Shown one piece after another: positions 47,114 to 57,814 of a stretch of DNA of 64,000 nt. The notes under the pieces are model-generated. The model was not told the origin of the DNA. It saw only the letters and a program-made list of their open reading frames with translations, and ran no database searches. The position numbers and the translations under genes are program-made. The stretch is from Chamaea fasciata (Eukaryota > Chordata > Aves > Passeriformes > Sylviidae). Numbering within the stretch: position 1 is the stretch's first letter; each line of letters starts with the position of its first letter. The stretch covers positions 372,001 to 436,000 of the forward strand of contig JARCOQ010000076.1 in NCBI GenBank assembly GCA_029207755.1, read 5' to 3'.

Positions 47114-47219
47114 GGCCCGGCCCTGCAGGGGAGAGGGACACTGGGAGAGGAGGGGGACACCGGGACAGGGAGACTGGGAGCGGGTGTGGGACTGCAGGAG
47201 AGGGAGAGGAGAAGCAGGA

Positions 47220-47290
47220 GGGAGTCGCAAGAGGAGCTTTTTTTTTTTTTTGCTGCTGCTGCTGCTGCCGCTGCTGCCGCTGCTGCCGCT
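47220..47290 (+). repeat. T14 run and GCT/GCC triplet repeat 5' of the PIM1-like gene
   Basis: Fourteen T are followed by about ten GCT/GCC triplets. The tract lies upstream of the likely PIM1-like start on the other strand, in its promoter or 5' UTR. Confidence 0.75.
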
Positions 47291-47869
47291 GCAACTGAAG
47301 CCCCGGGGCCGTTTTTCCCCGGGTCCGTTTGTCCGTCGCCCGCTCAGCCCCACGCCGAGCCCCGTGCGCCCCGGGGGCAGCCCCTGAGCCTTCCAAACAC
47401 GGGAACTTTGCCCCGTTGAGCCAAGACCCAGAGCCTTGACTCCTGCACTGTGGCAGAGCAATCCCCTTGGCTGCTGCTGTGCATTGTCCCTGCTGAGGGT
47501 CACACACTGTCAGAGAACATTCCTTGAATGCAGAATTCGTACCTGGCCCAAGCACTGCACTTGCGTCTCCAGCATTGCTTTCCAAGAAAAACGGGGGTAG
47601 GCAAATTGTGTGTAGCTCATGGTATTTCACAGCGTCCAAAACTTGCCAAGTCATGGATCTTAGAGGTGAGATCCATTTGTAGTTAATGGGATGGAGAAGT
47701 AGTGCAAAATGGAAAAGGGGAGCATAGAAATAAATAGAGAAAACCGTCTTGGATTGGTTCTTTCCATTTTTGTTTCATTTTTTAAAAGCTGTTTCAGCTT
47801 TCCCAGAATCTTCTCCACAGTCCTGTCTGCTCTTTCCAAGAACCCTTCCTGGAGAACCAGCTGCAGCTT
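47291..47869. other. 5' flank of the PIM1-like gene
   Basis: CpG-rich from 46800 to about 47400, then ordinary mixed sequence. No gene was seen. Confidence 0.4.
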
Positions 47870-48790
47870 CTGTCACTAAATGTCCTACCAACGGCAGCAA
47901 GTTTGTGAAGGAAAATAAAAAATGGTTTTACAAATATATTAACGGCAAAAGGAAGGCTGAAAACCGACCTTTGTTCTCTGCTGGATGTGGGAGGGAACTT
48001 AGGAAGTGCAGATGAGGAGATGGCAGAAGTGCTTAACGCCTTCTTTGCCTCAGTCTTTAGTGGGAATATGGCTTGTCCTCAGGACAGCTGCCCTCCTGGG
48101 CTGGTAGATGGTGTCAGGGAATAGAATGGTGCCCCTGTTATCCAGGAGGAGGCAGCCAGAGAACTGCTGAGCCAAATGGATGTTCACAGATCTGTGGGCC
48201 CAAGTGGGATCCACCACAGGGTGATGAGGGAGCTGGCAGATGAGCTTGTGAAGCCGCTCTCCATCATTTACCAACAGTCCTGGCTCACTGGTGAGGTTCC
48301 GGAGGACCGGAAACTGGCCAATGTGACAGCCATTCACACAAAGGGTGGGAAGGAGGAACTGGTAATTAGAGGCCAGTTAGCCTGACCTCAGTACCCGGTA
48401 AGGTCACGGAGCAGTTTATATTGAGTGTCATCATGCAGCACCTACAGGACGGCCCGGGGATCAGAGCCAGCCAGCACGGGTTTAGGAGGGGCAGGTGTTG
48501 TTTGACCAACCTGCCTCTTCTATGAACAGGCGACCTGCGTGGTGGATGTGGGACAGGCTTTGGATGTTGTCTGTTTGGACTTCAGCAAGGCCTTTGACAC
48601 TGTCTCCCACAGCACACTCCTGGAAAAGCTGGCGGCCCACGGCTTGGACAGGAGCACTCTTTGCTGGGGAGGCAAAGGCAGAGGGTGGTGGGGAATGGCG
48701 CTGCATCCAGCTGGCAGCCGGTCACCAGTGGTGTTCCTCAGGGGTCTGTTCCTCGGGGCTCCTGGACTCAGCCCCAAATCCACCGGATAA
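47870..48790 (+). mobile_element. CR1 LINE ORF2 fragment (reverse transcriptase)
   Basis: Frames broken by stops and indels read, in order, KENKKWFYKYINGKRKA, GPSGIHHRVMRELADELVKP, GEVPEDRKLANVTAIH, LDFSKAFDTVSHS and PVTSGVPQGS. These are consecutive blocks of the CR1 reverse transcriptase. The copy lacks the polymerase catalytic and 3' regions and is inactive. Confidence 0.9.
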
Positions 48791-49686
48791 AAAACCACCG
48801 AAATCCCTGCGGAGCTCTTTGTCTTCCTTCAGTTGTCTTCAAGTCTCCATGGCTTGTGCAGCTGCTTGGAATCAGTTCGGAATTCTCTTAAGGAGGAAGA
48901 TATCAAAGCGCACCTCGTGATTTTTGGTTTTTTAATTGCAGGAGTATTTTTTTTATTTTTCATTTCATTGAAGAGTTGACTGAAGCGTTCTTTAGGTGAT
49001 CTTGGTGCTGAATGTCTCCTTAGGAGTTCTGAGCACAGCGAAGAATGAGCCCCTTGCAGGCTGACCCTGTTTGGACAACCTGCTTCTCACCCAACCTCAC
49101 CACGTGTGACATCACCCACCGTGGACTGCGCTCCCAAAACATAAAAGAAAATTCAGCATTTTTTTATAAAAACAAACTTATGTAAATAATAAAATTAGAA
49201 TTTTTTTTCAGTTTTATAATAACATTTTTCTATATTTTATTACCTAATTTTTATATTGACATTATAAAATCAATATATTTTTAGCAACGAAGAAAGTTAT
49301 TGGTCATTGGTTCTAAGTAACACACTTCCCTTCATGAATTGCTTGACCACTACTGGCGATTGATTTCTTCTTCTTCATGCTGATTTGCTCTGTTTTTAGT
49401 CCTTTTGTCATCTTCTTTAGCATTTTCTCCGACAGGGTAAAAGGGGCAACTTTGGGGTTCATGGAGACATTTCTGGGGCACATTTGGGGCAGGGAATTTG
49501 GAGAGAACTTGAGGGTCTGGAGGACACATTTGGGAAGCGGGTGGACACTTGGAGGGGCACTTAGGGATTCTGTCGGACAATTCGGGGTCCAGGGGGGCAC
49601 TTGGAGGTCAGGGAGGGGAATCCGGGGCCCTTCGGGGTCCGGGCGGGCACCTGGGGGGCTCTGAGGGGACTCTCTGGGGCGCGGGG
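48791..49686. other. AT-rich stretch, no gene recognised
   Basis: 48920-49300 is strongly AT-rich with T runs. 49370-49680 is G-rich sequence with repeated 'gggacacttggggg'-like units. I see no gene. Confidence 0.45.
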
Positions 49687-50100
49687 GATGATGGGAGTTG
49701 TAGGCGCGGGTAGAACAGGGTTGAACGGCGCCGCGGAGCATCACGGGAGGTGGAGGCGCAGCTCCAATGGCTGTCGGTGGGGCGCGGGGCATGATGGGAG
49801 ATGGAGTCACGGCTGGAGTAGCGCTCCGAGTGCGCCGCGGAGCATGCTGGGAGCTGTAGTCCCGGAAGTGGCTCGAACGGGGCATCTGGGGCTCCGGGAA
49901 GGCGCTTTGGGGACACTTTTGTGTCCGAGCCGCGATTTGAGGTCCTCGGGGGGAACGTGTACGGCTCGGGAGCACTTGCGGGGAGCTTGGGGAGCTGTAA
50001 CCGAGCTCTCTAGGGCGCGGGGCGGGGCAGGAGTTTTTAGGCGCAGAACCGTGTTCCGAGGGGCTCCGAGGCCAGGGGGGATGATTGGAGATGAATTCCC
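49687..50100. promoter_or_regulatory. Cluster of ZNF143/STAF-like promoter motifs
   Basis: Five matches to the ACTACAnnTCCCAgcATgC type (read on the minus strand): near 49687 (gatgatgggagttgtag), 49736, 49788, 49842 (gcatgctgggagctgtagt) and 50080. The first four are spaced about 50 bp and share 'cgccgcggagca'-like context, so they arose by tandem duplication. The fourth is the best match and is followed by a CCGGAAGT ETS-type site. The setting is CpG-rich, as in bidirectional housekeeping promoters. No coding exon was recognised beside it. Confidence 0.6.
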
Positions 50101-50552
50101 TGAAGTCGCTCCAAGGGGAATCTGTGGGGTCGGAGCGTTCAAGGGATCCGGGGACGCTTTGGGGGCGGGCGAATGGGCGCTGAGGGAACAGTTGGGGATC
50201 CTGGAGGGGCTGGGGGACACTTGTTTAGTTCAGCGTGGTTTTTTGCTCATGAAACGTACGTATTGTATTAAAAACTTAATATTCCATAGGTATGGGTTCT
50301 ATAGGCGTAGATATCAATTAGCCTAAGTGCAAAACCTAATATTCCATGTAAGAATGATGTTCTCTACTGTTAAAAGCAAAATTAACCAAAACAAACAAAA
50401 AGGAGAGGGTTAACAATTAATGAGAAAGGAACAGAAAAGGTTGTTATGCCACTGTAAACTTTCACTCTGAGTCTACATTTCAAATAATACAGGTGACCCA
50501 TCTGAAGGAGGATTTCTCCTCAGGAGAAATGTCTTTCTAAAAGTTTCCTTTG

Positions 50553-50632
50553 TTGCCAGGAGCTGCCTCTGTGCCAGGAGCCCGGCCCAGCTCAGCAGCA
50601 CAGAAACAGCACAAGGACTTGAATGACCCTCC
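50553..50632 (+). repeat. Isolated 80-bp piece of arm sequence
   Basis: Matches 23667-23746 of arm B (and the reverse complement of about 5290-5370 in arm A) with a few substitutions, then diverges on both sides. It lies 7 kb from arm C and 21 kb from arm B. Confidence 0.75.
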
Positions 50633-50639
50633 CGTGGAT

Positions 50640-50872
50640 TTGGTGTTTCCATTCAACTCTGTGGGTCACAGATCCGTGGGTCAGGGCTCTGTGGGTCAGG
50701 GCTCTGTGGGTCAGGGCTCAGCCGTGGGTCACAGATCTGTGGGTCAGGGCTCTGTGGGTCAGGGCTCTGTGGGTCAGGGCTCAGCCGTGGGTCACAGATC
50801 CGTGGGTCAGGGCTCAGCCGTGGGTCACAGATCCGTGGGTCAGGGCTCAGCCGTGGGGCTCACTGTGGCAGG
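50640..50872 (+). repeat. Minisatellite, 15-bp unit
   Basis: Units of 'gtgggtcagggctct' alternate with 'cagccgtgggtcacagatc', giving a higher-order pattern. The frame is open throughout; no gene is inferred. Confidence 0.88.
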
Positions 50873-51039
50873 GGTTGCTCAGGAGGTCACTCGGGGGGCG
50901 CCGGATCCTGTGGGGCGGCTCCAGCGGCTCCTGTGGGGCAGAGACGGGGGCGGGACAATCTGTGGGGCAGGAGCCATCTGGGGGGCGGGGATGGGATCTG
51001 TGGGGCGGGGTTTGGGATTCGGGATCTGTGGGGCAGAGG

Positions 51040-52725
51040 GAGGATCCCTCAAAATTCCCACAAAAATCCCCAAATTTCCCAAAAACTCCAAATTTCCCCC
51101 CCAAAAAATTCCAATTTTTTTCCTCGAAAAAATTCCCAAAATTTTCCCCCAGAATTCCCAAAATTTCCCAATTTTTCCCAATTTTTCCCCATTTTCCCCA
51201 ATTTTTCCCCATTTTTCCCAATTTTTTCCCAGTTTTTCACCATTTTTCCCCATTTTTCCCAATTTTTTTTAATATTCCGAAAGTTTCCCACAGAATCCTC
51301 AAAAAATTCCCCCAAAATTCCCCAAAATTTTCCACAAAAATTCCCAAATCTTTCAAATCCCCCCAAATGTTCCCAATTTTTTTCCCAATTTTCCCAAATT
51401 TTGGGGCTTTTCCCCCAAATTTTCCCCAAAAATCCCCCTAAAAACGACCCCAAACCATCAAAAAATCCCAAAATTTTCCCGATTTTCCCACAAAATCCCT
51501 TAAAAATTCCCCCCAAAATCCCCAAATTCCCAATTTTCACCCCAAATCTCCCAAAATTTCCCCAAAATTTTCTCCCAGATTTCCCAAATCCTCCATTTCC
51601 CCCCCAGAATTCCCCTAAAAACGACCCCGAAAATCCCAATTTTCCCCCAACTTCTCAAATTTTCACCCCAAATTTCCCCAAATTTCGGGGTTTTTCCCCC
51701 AAAACTTTCCGACCTCAAGGGCCACCAATGGGCGCTCTGCAGGGAGAGAATTTGGCGGATTTTGGGAAAATTTGGGGGCATTTTGGGGAGTTTTGAAGGA
51801 ATTTTGGGAGAATTTTGAGGATTTGGGGTCATTTTGGGGCAAATTTGGGGGAATTTTTTGGGCAATTTGGGAGAATTTGGGGGAAATTTCAGGTAATTTG
51901 GAAAAAATTGGGGGAATTTTGGGGATTTTGGGAAAATTCAGGGGATTTGGGGGGAAATTTTGGGGGATTTTGGGAGGAATTTGGGAAAAAAATTGGGACT
52001 TTTGGGGGGAAATTTGGCGGTATTTTTCCGGAAATTTCGGGGTTATTTGGGGGAATTTTGGGAAAAGTTAGGAATTTTAGGGGGAAATTCGGGGGATTCG
52101 GAGGAATTTGGAGAAGGAATGGTGAAATCCTGGGAATTTTTGACCATTTTGGGTCATATTGGGAGAAATTTTGGGTGATTTCAGAGGGAAATTTTGGGTG
52201 ATTTGGGAGGGAAATTGTGAGAAATTTGGGAGGGAAATTTTGAGAAATTTGGGGGGATTTTTGCAATTTTTGTAGAAATTTTGGGATTTTTTTAGATTTT
52301 GGTGAAATTTTGGAGAATTTGGAAGATTTTTGAAAAAATTTTGAAAATTTTGGGGAATTTGGGGGGATTTTTGACAAAATTTTGGGAATTTTTTTTGGAT
52401 TTTGGTAAAATTTGGGGAATTTTTGAGGAAATTTTGGGAATTTTTGTGGGCTGTTTTTGGGAGAATTTTGGTCGATTTTGGGGGGATTTGGGGACAATTT
52501 TGGGAGAGATATTTGAGGAATTTTGAAGAATTTTGGGGGATTTTTGAAGAAATTTTGGGAATTTTGGGGGGGATTTTGGTAAAATTTGGTAATTTTTTGG
52601 GACTTTTGAGGAAATTTTGGGAATTTTTTTAGATTTTTTGGGAAATTTGAGGGGAATTTTGGGGATTTTTGGGGAAATTTGGGGCGGATTTTTTGGGGGA
52701 AATTCGGGACCATTTTGGGGTCATT
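51040..52725. repeat. Low-complexity block with a strand switch
   Basis: 51040-51713 is built from 'aaattcccc'-like units (C/A-rich on the plus strand). 51756-52725 is built from 'ggggaattttggg' units (G/T-rich). The change occurs within a ~45-bp unique core at 51711-51755. The two halves are loosely complementary and could pair. Confidence 0.85.
51711..51755 (-). other. Unique core at the first strand switch
   Basis: On the minus strand this reads as a strong acceptor-like 'tctctccctgcag' (51737-51749) followed by 23 bases (51714-51736) and a weak gtcgga donor. It also contains CCAAT on the plus strand. It may be a micro-exon remnant or a regulatory site; I cannot decide. Confidence 0.3.
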
Positions 52726-52730
52726 TGGGG

Positions 52731-53171
52731 CCTCGGTGTATCCCGTCATTCCCCGCGGCGCCGCTTTGCGCCTCGGTGTATCCCGTCATGCCCTGCGGTG
52801 CCGCTCTGCGCCTCGGTGTATCCCGTCATTCCCCCGGCGCCGCTTTGCGCCTCGGTGTATCCCGTCATGCCCTGCGGTGCCGCTCTGCGCCTCGGTGTAT
52901 CCCGTCATTCCCCCGGCGCCGCTTTGCGCCTCGGTGTATCCCATCATGCCCCGCGCCGCTTTGCGCCTCGGTGTATCCCGTCATGCCCCGCGGTGCCGCT
53001 TTGCGCCTCAGTGTATCCCGTCATGCCCCACGGTGCCGCTCTGCGCCTCGGTGTATCCCGTCATGCCCCGTGGTGCCGCTCTGCGCCTCGGTGTATCCCG
53101 TCATGCCCTGCAGAACTCTGTGCCTCGGTTTATCCCATCATTCCCCCGGCCCCGCTTTGCTCCTCGGCGTA
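52731..53171 (+). repeat. Tandem 40-bp repeat, twelve starts
   Basis: The unit is built on 'cctcggtgtatcccgtcat' plus a 'gccccgcggtgccgctttgcg'-like half. Starts are at 52731, 52771, 52811, 52850, 52890, 52929, 52966, 53006, 53046, 53086, 53122 and 53162. Spacing is mostly 39-40 bp, so reading frame rotates through the array and all three plus frames stay open. I do not call any as a gene. Confidence 0.92.
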
Positions 53172-53175
53172 CAAA

Positions 53176-53348
53176 TGACGTCACCCACGTTTATTTCACC
53201 TCTCATTTGCATAAATTTACATAAGGCTGGCGCGTCAGTGAGGTGGGCGGGGTCAGAGCCGCGTTGGCCCCTCCCACTCCTTCCCAGTACAACCCAGTAA
53301 CTCCCAGGCCCCGCCCAGTTTGTCCCACCCTTGTCGCTCCATATAAGG
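53176..53348. promoter_or_regulatory. Candidate promoter: CRE, octamer and CArG box
   Basis: TGACGTCA at 53176-53183 (perfect CRE palindrome), ATTTGCAT at 53205-53212 (octamer), then GC boxes and CCATATAAGG at 53339-53348 (perfect CArG/SRE). They lie within 173 bp just past the 40-bp repeat. No gene start was identified on either side. Confidence 0.45.
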
Positions 53349-53414
53349 GAAGGGGGCGTGGCCTGACGAGGGACGTAGTCGGTTCACCTGTGGGGGGAGG
53401 GGCAAAGGTTAAAC

Positions 53415-54005
53415 CACGCCCAGAAACCCCAAAACCAGTTTAAACCAGTATAAACCAGTGACCCCAAACCCACTCCCAGTTCATCCCAGTATAAACCAGT
53501 GACCCCCAAACCCACTCCCAGTTCATCCCAGTATAAACCAGTGACCCCAAACCCACTCCCAGTTCATCCCAGTATAAACCAGTAACCCCCAACCCCACTC
53601 CCAGTTCATCCCAGTATAAACCAGTGACCCCAAACCCACTCCCAGTCCATCCCAGTATAAACCAGTGCCCCCCAGTCCCTGTCCCAGTGCCCTCACCTGT
53701 CCGTACTGGTTTGAACTGGGATCTCTCGACGCTCGGCGGCCTTCAGGGAGCGGCTCAGGGCCAGGGCCCGGCGCTGGGGGATACTGGGAGTTACTGGTTT
53801 ATACTGGTTTGTACTGGTTTGTACTGGGTTATACTGGTTTGTACTGGTTTGGGGGTTTTCCTTACTGGTTTGTACTGGGACAGGGTTTAGGGGTCACTGG
53901 GATGAAGTGGGATGAACTGGGAAGGGATTTGGGGTGACTGGTTTGTACTGGTTTGTACTGGTTTGGGGTTTTTCTTTACTGGTTTGTACTGGTTTGTACT
54001 GGGCG
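53415..54005. repeat. Mirror-arranged 'accagtataaac' repeats around a unique core
   Basis: 53415-53690 is a ~41-bp tandem repeat of the type 'cccagtataaaccagtgacc'. 53777-54005 consists of 'tactggtttg' 10-mers, the complementary strand of the same motif. They flank the candidate exon at 53697-53773. This is the second C-rich to G-rich switch in the window. Confidence 0.85.
53697..53773 (-). other. Candidate internal exon of an unknown gene
   Basis: On the minus strand, acceptor 'tatcccccag' is followed by 77 bases and the donor 'acag|gtgagggc'. One frame is open and reads RRALALSRSLKAAERREIP and onwards: a basic, helix-like segment. The GC-rich unique core stands out sharply from the flanking repeats. 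I do not recognise the gene. The last ~20 bases merge into the repeat motif, so the true donor could lie elsewhere. Confidence 0.4.
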
Positions 54006-57000
54006 GGGGTTTGGGGTTTTTTTGGGATTTTTGGGGAGAATTTTGGGGATTTTGGGGCATCAAAAATCCCAATTTTCAGTCAGAATTTTGGGTGAATTTG
54101 GGGGATTTTGGGGCTTTAAAAATCCAAATTTTTAGTGGGAATTTTGGGGTGAATTTGGGGGGTTTTGGGACTTCAAAAATTCCAATTTTTGGGTGAATTT
54201 TGGGGATTTCGGGGCTCCTAAAAATTCCAATTTTTAGTGGGAATTTTGGGGTCATTTTTGGGGATTTGGGGCCTCCAAAAATCTCAATTTTAGTGAGAAT
54301 TTTGGGGGATGTTGGGTGGGAATTTTGGGGTGAATTTGGGTAATTTTGGGGCTTCAAAAATCCCATTTTTCAATCAGAATTTTGGGGTCATTTTTTGGGA
54401 TTTTGGGGCTCTGAAATCCTGATTTTTGGGGCGAAAATTTGGGTCATTTTTTGGGATTTTGGGGCTCTGAAATCCCGATTTTTAATGGGAATTTTTGGGG
54501 TCATTTTTTGGGGCATTTTGGGTGAATTTTGGGGGATTTTGGGGCTCTAAAAGTTCCAATTTTTAGTGGGAATTTTGGGGTGAATTTAGGGGATTTTGGG
54601 TGGAAGTTTTGGGGTGAATTTAGGGGATTTTGGGACTTTAAAAATTCCAATTTCTGGGTGAATTTTTGGGATTTTTGGGGCTCTAAAAATCGCAATTTTT
54701 AGTGGGAATTTTGGGGTTTTTTTGAGGGATTGTAGGTGGGAATTTTGGGGGGAATTTTGGGGATTTGGGGGCTTTAAAAATTCCCACTTTCAGCAGGAAA
54801 TTTTGGGGTGAATTTTGGGGATTTTTGGGGCTCTAAAAAATCTCAATTTTAGTGGGAAATTTGGGTGGGATTTTTGGGGTGAATTTAAGGGATTTTGGGG
54901 ATTAAAAAATCTCAGTTTTCAGTCGGGATTTTGGGGTCATTTTTTGGGATTTTGGGGCTCTGAAATCTCGATTTTTAGTGGGAATTTTTGGGGTCATTTT
55001 TGGGGCATTTTGGGTGAATTTTTGGGGATTTTGGGGCTCTGAAAATCCCAATTTTTAGTGGGAATTTTGGGTTTTAATGGGGGGATTTTGGGTGGGAATT
55101 TTGGGGTGAACTTGGGGGATTTTGGGGCTTCTAAAAATCCCATTTTTCAGTCGGAATTTTGGGGTCATTTTTTGGGATTTGGGGGCTCTGAAATCCTGAT
55201 TTTTAATGGGAATTTTTGGGGTCATTTTGGGGGCATTTTGGGTGACTTTTGGGGGATTTTGGGGCTCTAAATGTTCCAATTTTTAGTGGGGATTTTGGGG
55301 TTTTTTGGAGGGATTTGGGGGCTCTGAAAATCCCAATTTTTGAGGGAAATTTTGGGGTGAATTTTGGAGATTTGGGGGCTTTAAAAATCCAAATTTTTAG
55401 TGGGAATTTTTGGAGTAAATTTTTGGGATTTTGGGTGGAAATTTTGGGGTGAATTTTGGGGATTTTGAGGCTTCAAAAATTCGAATTTTTGGGTGAATTT
55501 TTGGGATTCTTGGGGCTCTAAAAATCCCAATTTTGGGGGGGAATTTTGGGGTAAATTTGAGGGATTTTGAGGCTTAAAAAATTTCAGTTTTCAGTGGAAA
55601 TTTTGGGGTCATTTTTTGGGATATTGGGTGGAAATTCTGGGGTGAATTTTTGGGATTTTTGGGGCTCTAAAAATTCCAATTTTGGAGGGGGAATTTTGGG
55701 GTGATTTTTGGCATTTTGGGTGGAAATTTTGGGGTGAATTTGGGGGATTTTGAGGCTTCTAAAAATCCCATTTTTCAGTCGGGATTTTCGGGTCATTTTC
55801 TGGGATTTTGGGGATCTGAAATCCCGATTTTTAATGGGAATTTTTGGGGTCGTTTTTGGGGCATTATGAGTGAGTTTTGGGGGATTTTGGGGCTCTAAAA
55901 GTTCCAATTTTTAAAGGGGATTTTGGGGTTTTTTGGGGGGACTTGGGGTGGGAATTTTGGGGTGAATTTTTAGGGATTTTGGGGCTCTGAAAATCCCAAT
56001 TTTTGAGGGAAATTTTGGGGTAAATTTTGGGGGATTTAGGGGCTTTAAAAATCCAAATTTTTAGTGGGAATTTTGGAGTAAATTTTTGGAATTTTTGGTG
56101 GAAATTTTGGGGTGAATTTTGGGGATTTTGGGGCTTTAAAAATTCCAATTTTGGGTGAATTTTTGGGACTTTTGGGGCTCTAAAAATCCCAATTTTTGGG
56201 GGGAATTTTGGGGTAAATTTGAGGGATTTTGAGGCTTAAAAAATTTCAGTTTTCAGTGGAAATTTTGGGGTCATTTTTAGGGATTTTGGGTGGAAATTTT
56301 GGGGTGAATTTAGGGGATTTTTGGGCTTTAAAAATCTCAGTTTTGGGGGGGAATTTTGGAGTAAATTTTTGGGATTTTGGGTGGAAATTTTGGGGTGAAT
56401 TTAGGGGATTTTTGGAGTAAATTTTTGGGATTTTGGGTGGAAATTTTGGGGTGAATTTGGGGGATTTTGGGGCTGTAAAAATTCCAAATTTTTGGTGACT
56501 TTAGGCGATTTGGGGGCTTTAAAAATTCCAATTTTTTGTGGGAATTTTGGGGTTTTTTGAGGGATTTTAGGTGGGAATTTTGGGGTGAATTTGGGGGATT
56601 TTGGGGCTTTAAAAATCTCAGTTTTGGGGGTTGAATTTTTGGGATTTTGGGGCTTTAAAAATTCCCACTTTAAGCAGGAAATTTTGGAGTGAATTCTGGG
56701 GATTTTTGGGCTCTAAAAATTTCAATTTTAATGGGAATTTTAATGGGAATTTTGGGTGGGAATTTTGAAGTGAATTTGGGGGATTTGGGGGCTTAAAAAC
56801 ATCTCAGTTTTCAGTCGGGATTTTGGGGTCGTGTTCTGGGATTTTGGGGCTCTGAAATCCCGATTTTTCGTGGGAATCTTTGGGGTCATTTTTGGGGCAT
56901 TTTGGGTGAATTTTGGGGGATTTTGGGGCTCTAAAAGTTCCTATTTTTAGTGGGAATTTTGGGGTGAATTTTGGCATTTTGGGGGGAAATTTTGGGGTGA

Positions 57001-57118
57001 ATTTTTAGGGATTTTGGGCTCTAAAAATCCCAATTTTTAGTGGGAATTTCTGGGTGAATTTTTGGGATTTTGGGTGGAAATTTTGGGGTGAATTTAGGGG
57101 ATTTTGGGGCTTTAAAAT
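54006..57118 (+). repeat. G/T-rich satellite-like sequence
   Basis: About 3.1 kb of degenerate units of variable length (roughly 45-95 bp) built from 'gggaattttggggtgaattt', 'gggattttggggctttaaaa' and 'atcccaatttttagt'. Long open frames on both strands are products of the composition. No unique core was seen inside. Confidence 0.88.
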
Positions 57119-57120
57119 TT

Positions 57121-57814
57121 TGTCCTGGGTTGAAGTATATTCTATCACCATCTTCATGAACTGCTGAAATCAGGTGAGGCAGTGCTCCCTGCCTCCTCCA
57201 CTCTGGCTTATCTTCTGTTAATGGGCCCATCAGCACCTTTGCTACACAGCTCACAGATAACCCCCTCCTGGACTACCTCCTGTTAATGGGCCCATCAGGC
57301 CTTATCACATGACTCACCATCCCATTGTGAGATGCTCCGCCCAGAGGGAGGAACCAAGCATTCCAGCCTGGATATAAGCTGAGACTCTGAACACCAGAGG
57401 GGCGCTTACCCACTGGATTCCCGGAGGACCCGAGCTACCAGACTTTTCTACAGGATCACTGCTTCAGGAAGACCACCTCATCTGGACTGCTTCCATCACT
57501 CCGCTCAGGTTGTAGTCTGACTCTTGTCAGTGGTCTTTTGTATTATTGCATCTATTTTATTTTACTTTCTTTCCTTTTTTTCTATTAAATTGTATCTCTG
57601 ACTTGGAGCCTCTCATTTGTTTTGCTTTCAAACCACTACATACTGTTTTCGTTTGTTATTTATTCTGTAGTTGTTTGGTGAGGGGTTTTTTTGTGTTTGT
57701 TTGCTTTGTATTACATACTAGTAAAGAATTGCTATTCCTATTTTCCAAATCTTTTCCAAAGAGCCTCTGATTGTAATTTTACCTGGCATATACCTGTCTT
57801 CCCAAACCAAGACA
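57121..57814. mobile_element. LTR-like element at the edge of arm C
   Basis: Begins TGTCCTGGGTTG and ends CAAACCAAGACA, so the termini are TG...CA with imperfect inverted repeats (10 of 12). Inside, 57540-57640 has AT-rich 'attaaattgtatctctgact' and a second CA end at 57640, so it may be two abutting LTRs: 57121-57640 on plus and 57641-57814 on minus. There is no target duplication: left flank 'aattt', right flank 'gtact'. The right end falls where the truncated gag of arm C begins. Confidence 0.6.

Noticed and set aside
50879..52749. Frames of up to 287 codons around 51-52.7 kb
   Set aside because: Composed of P/N/F/K or G/F/W/E repeats dictated by base composition.
52731..53171. CRISPR-like array
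   Set aside because: Units are contiguous without spacers, in a bird genome; it is a minisatellite.
54010..57110. Many 60-107 codon frames with F/G/N-rich sequence
   Set aside because: Low-complexity G/T-rich satellite; frames change with unit length and have no independent support.
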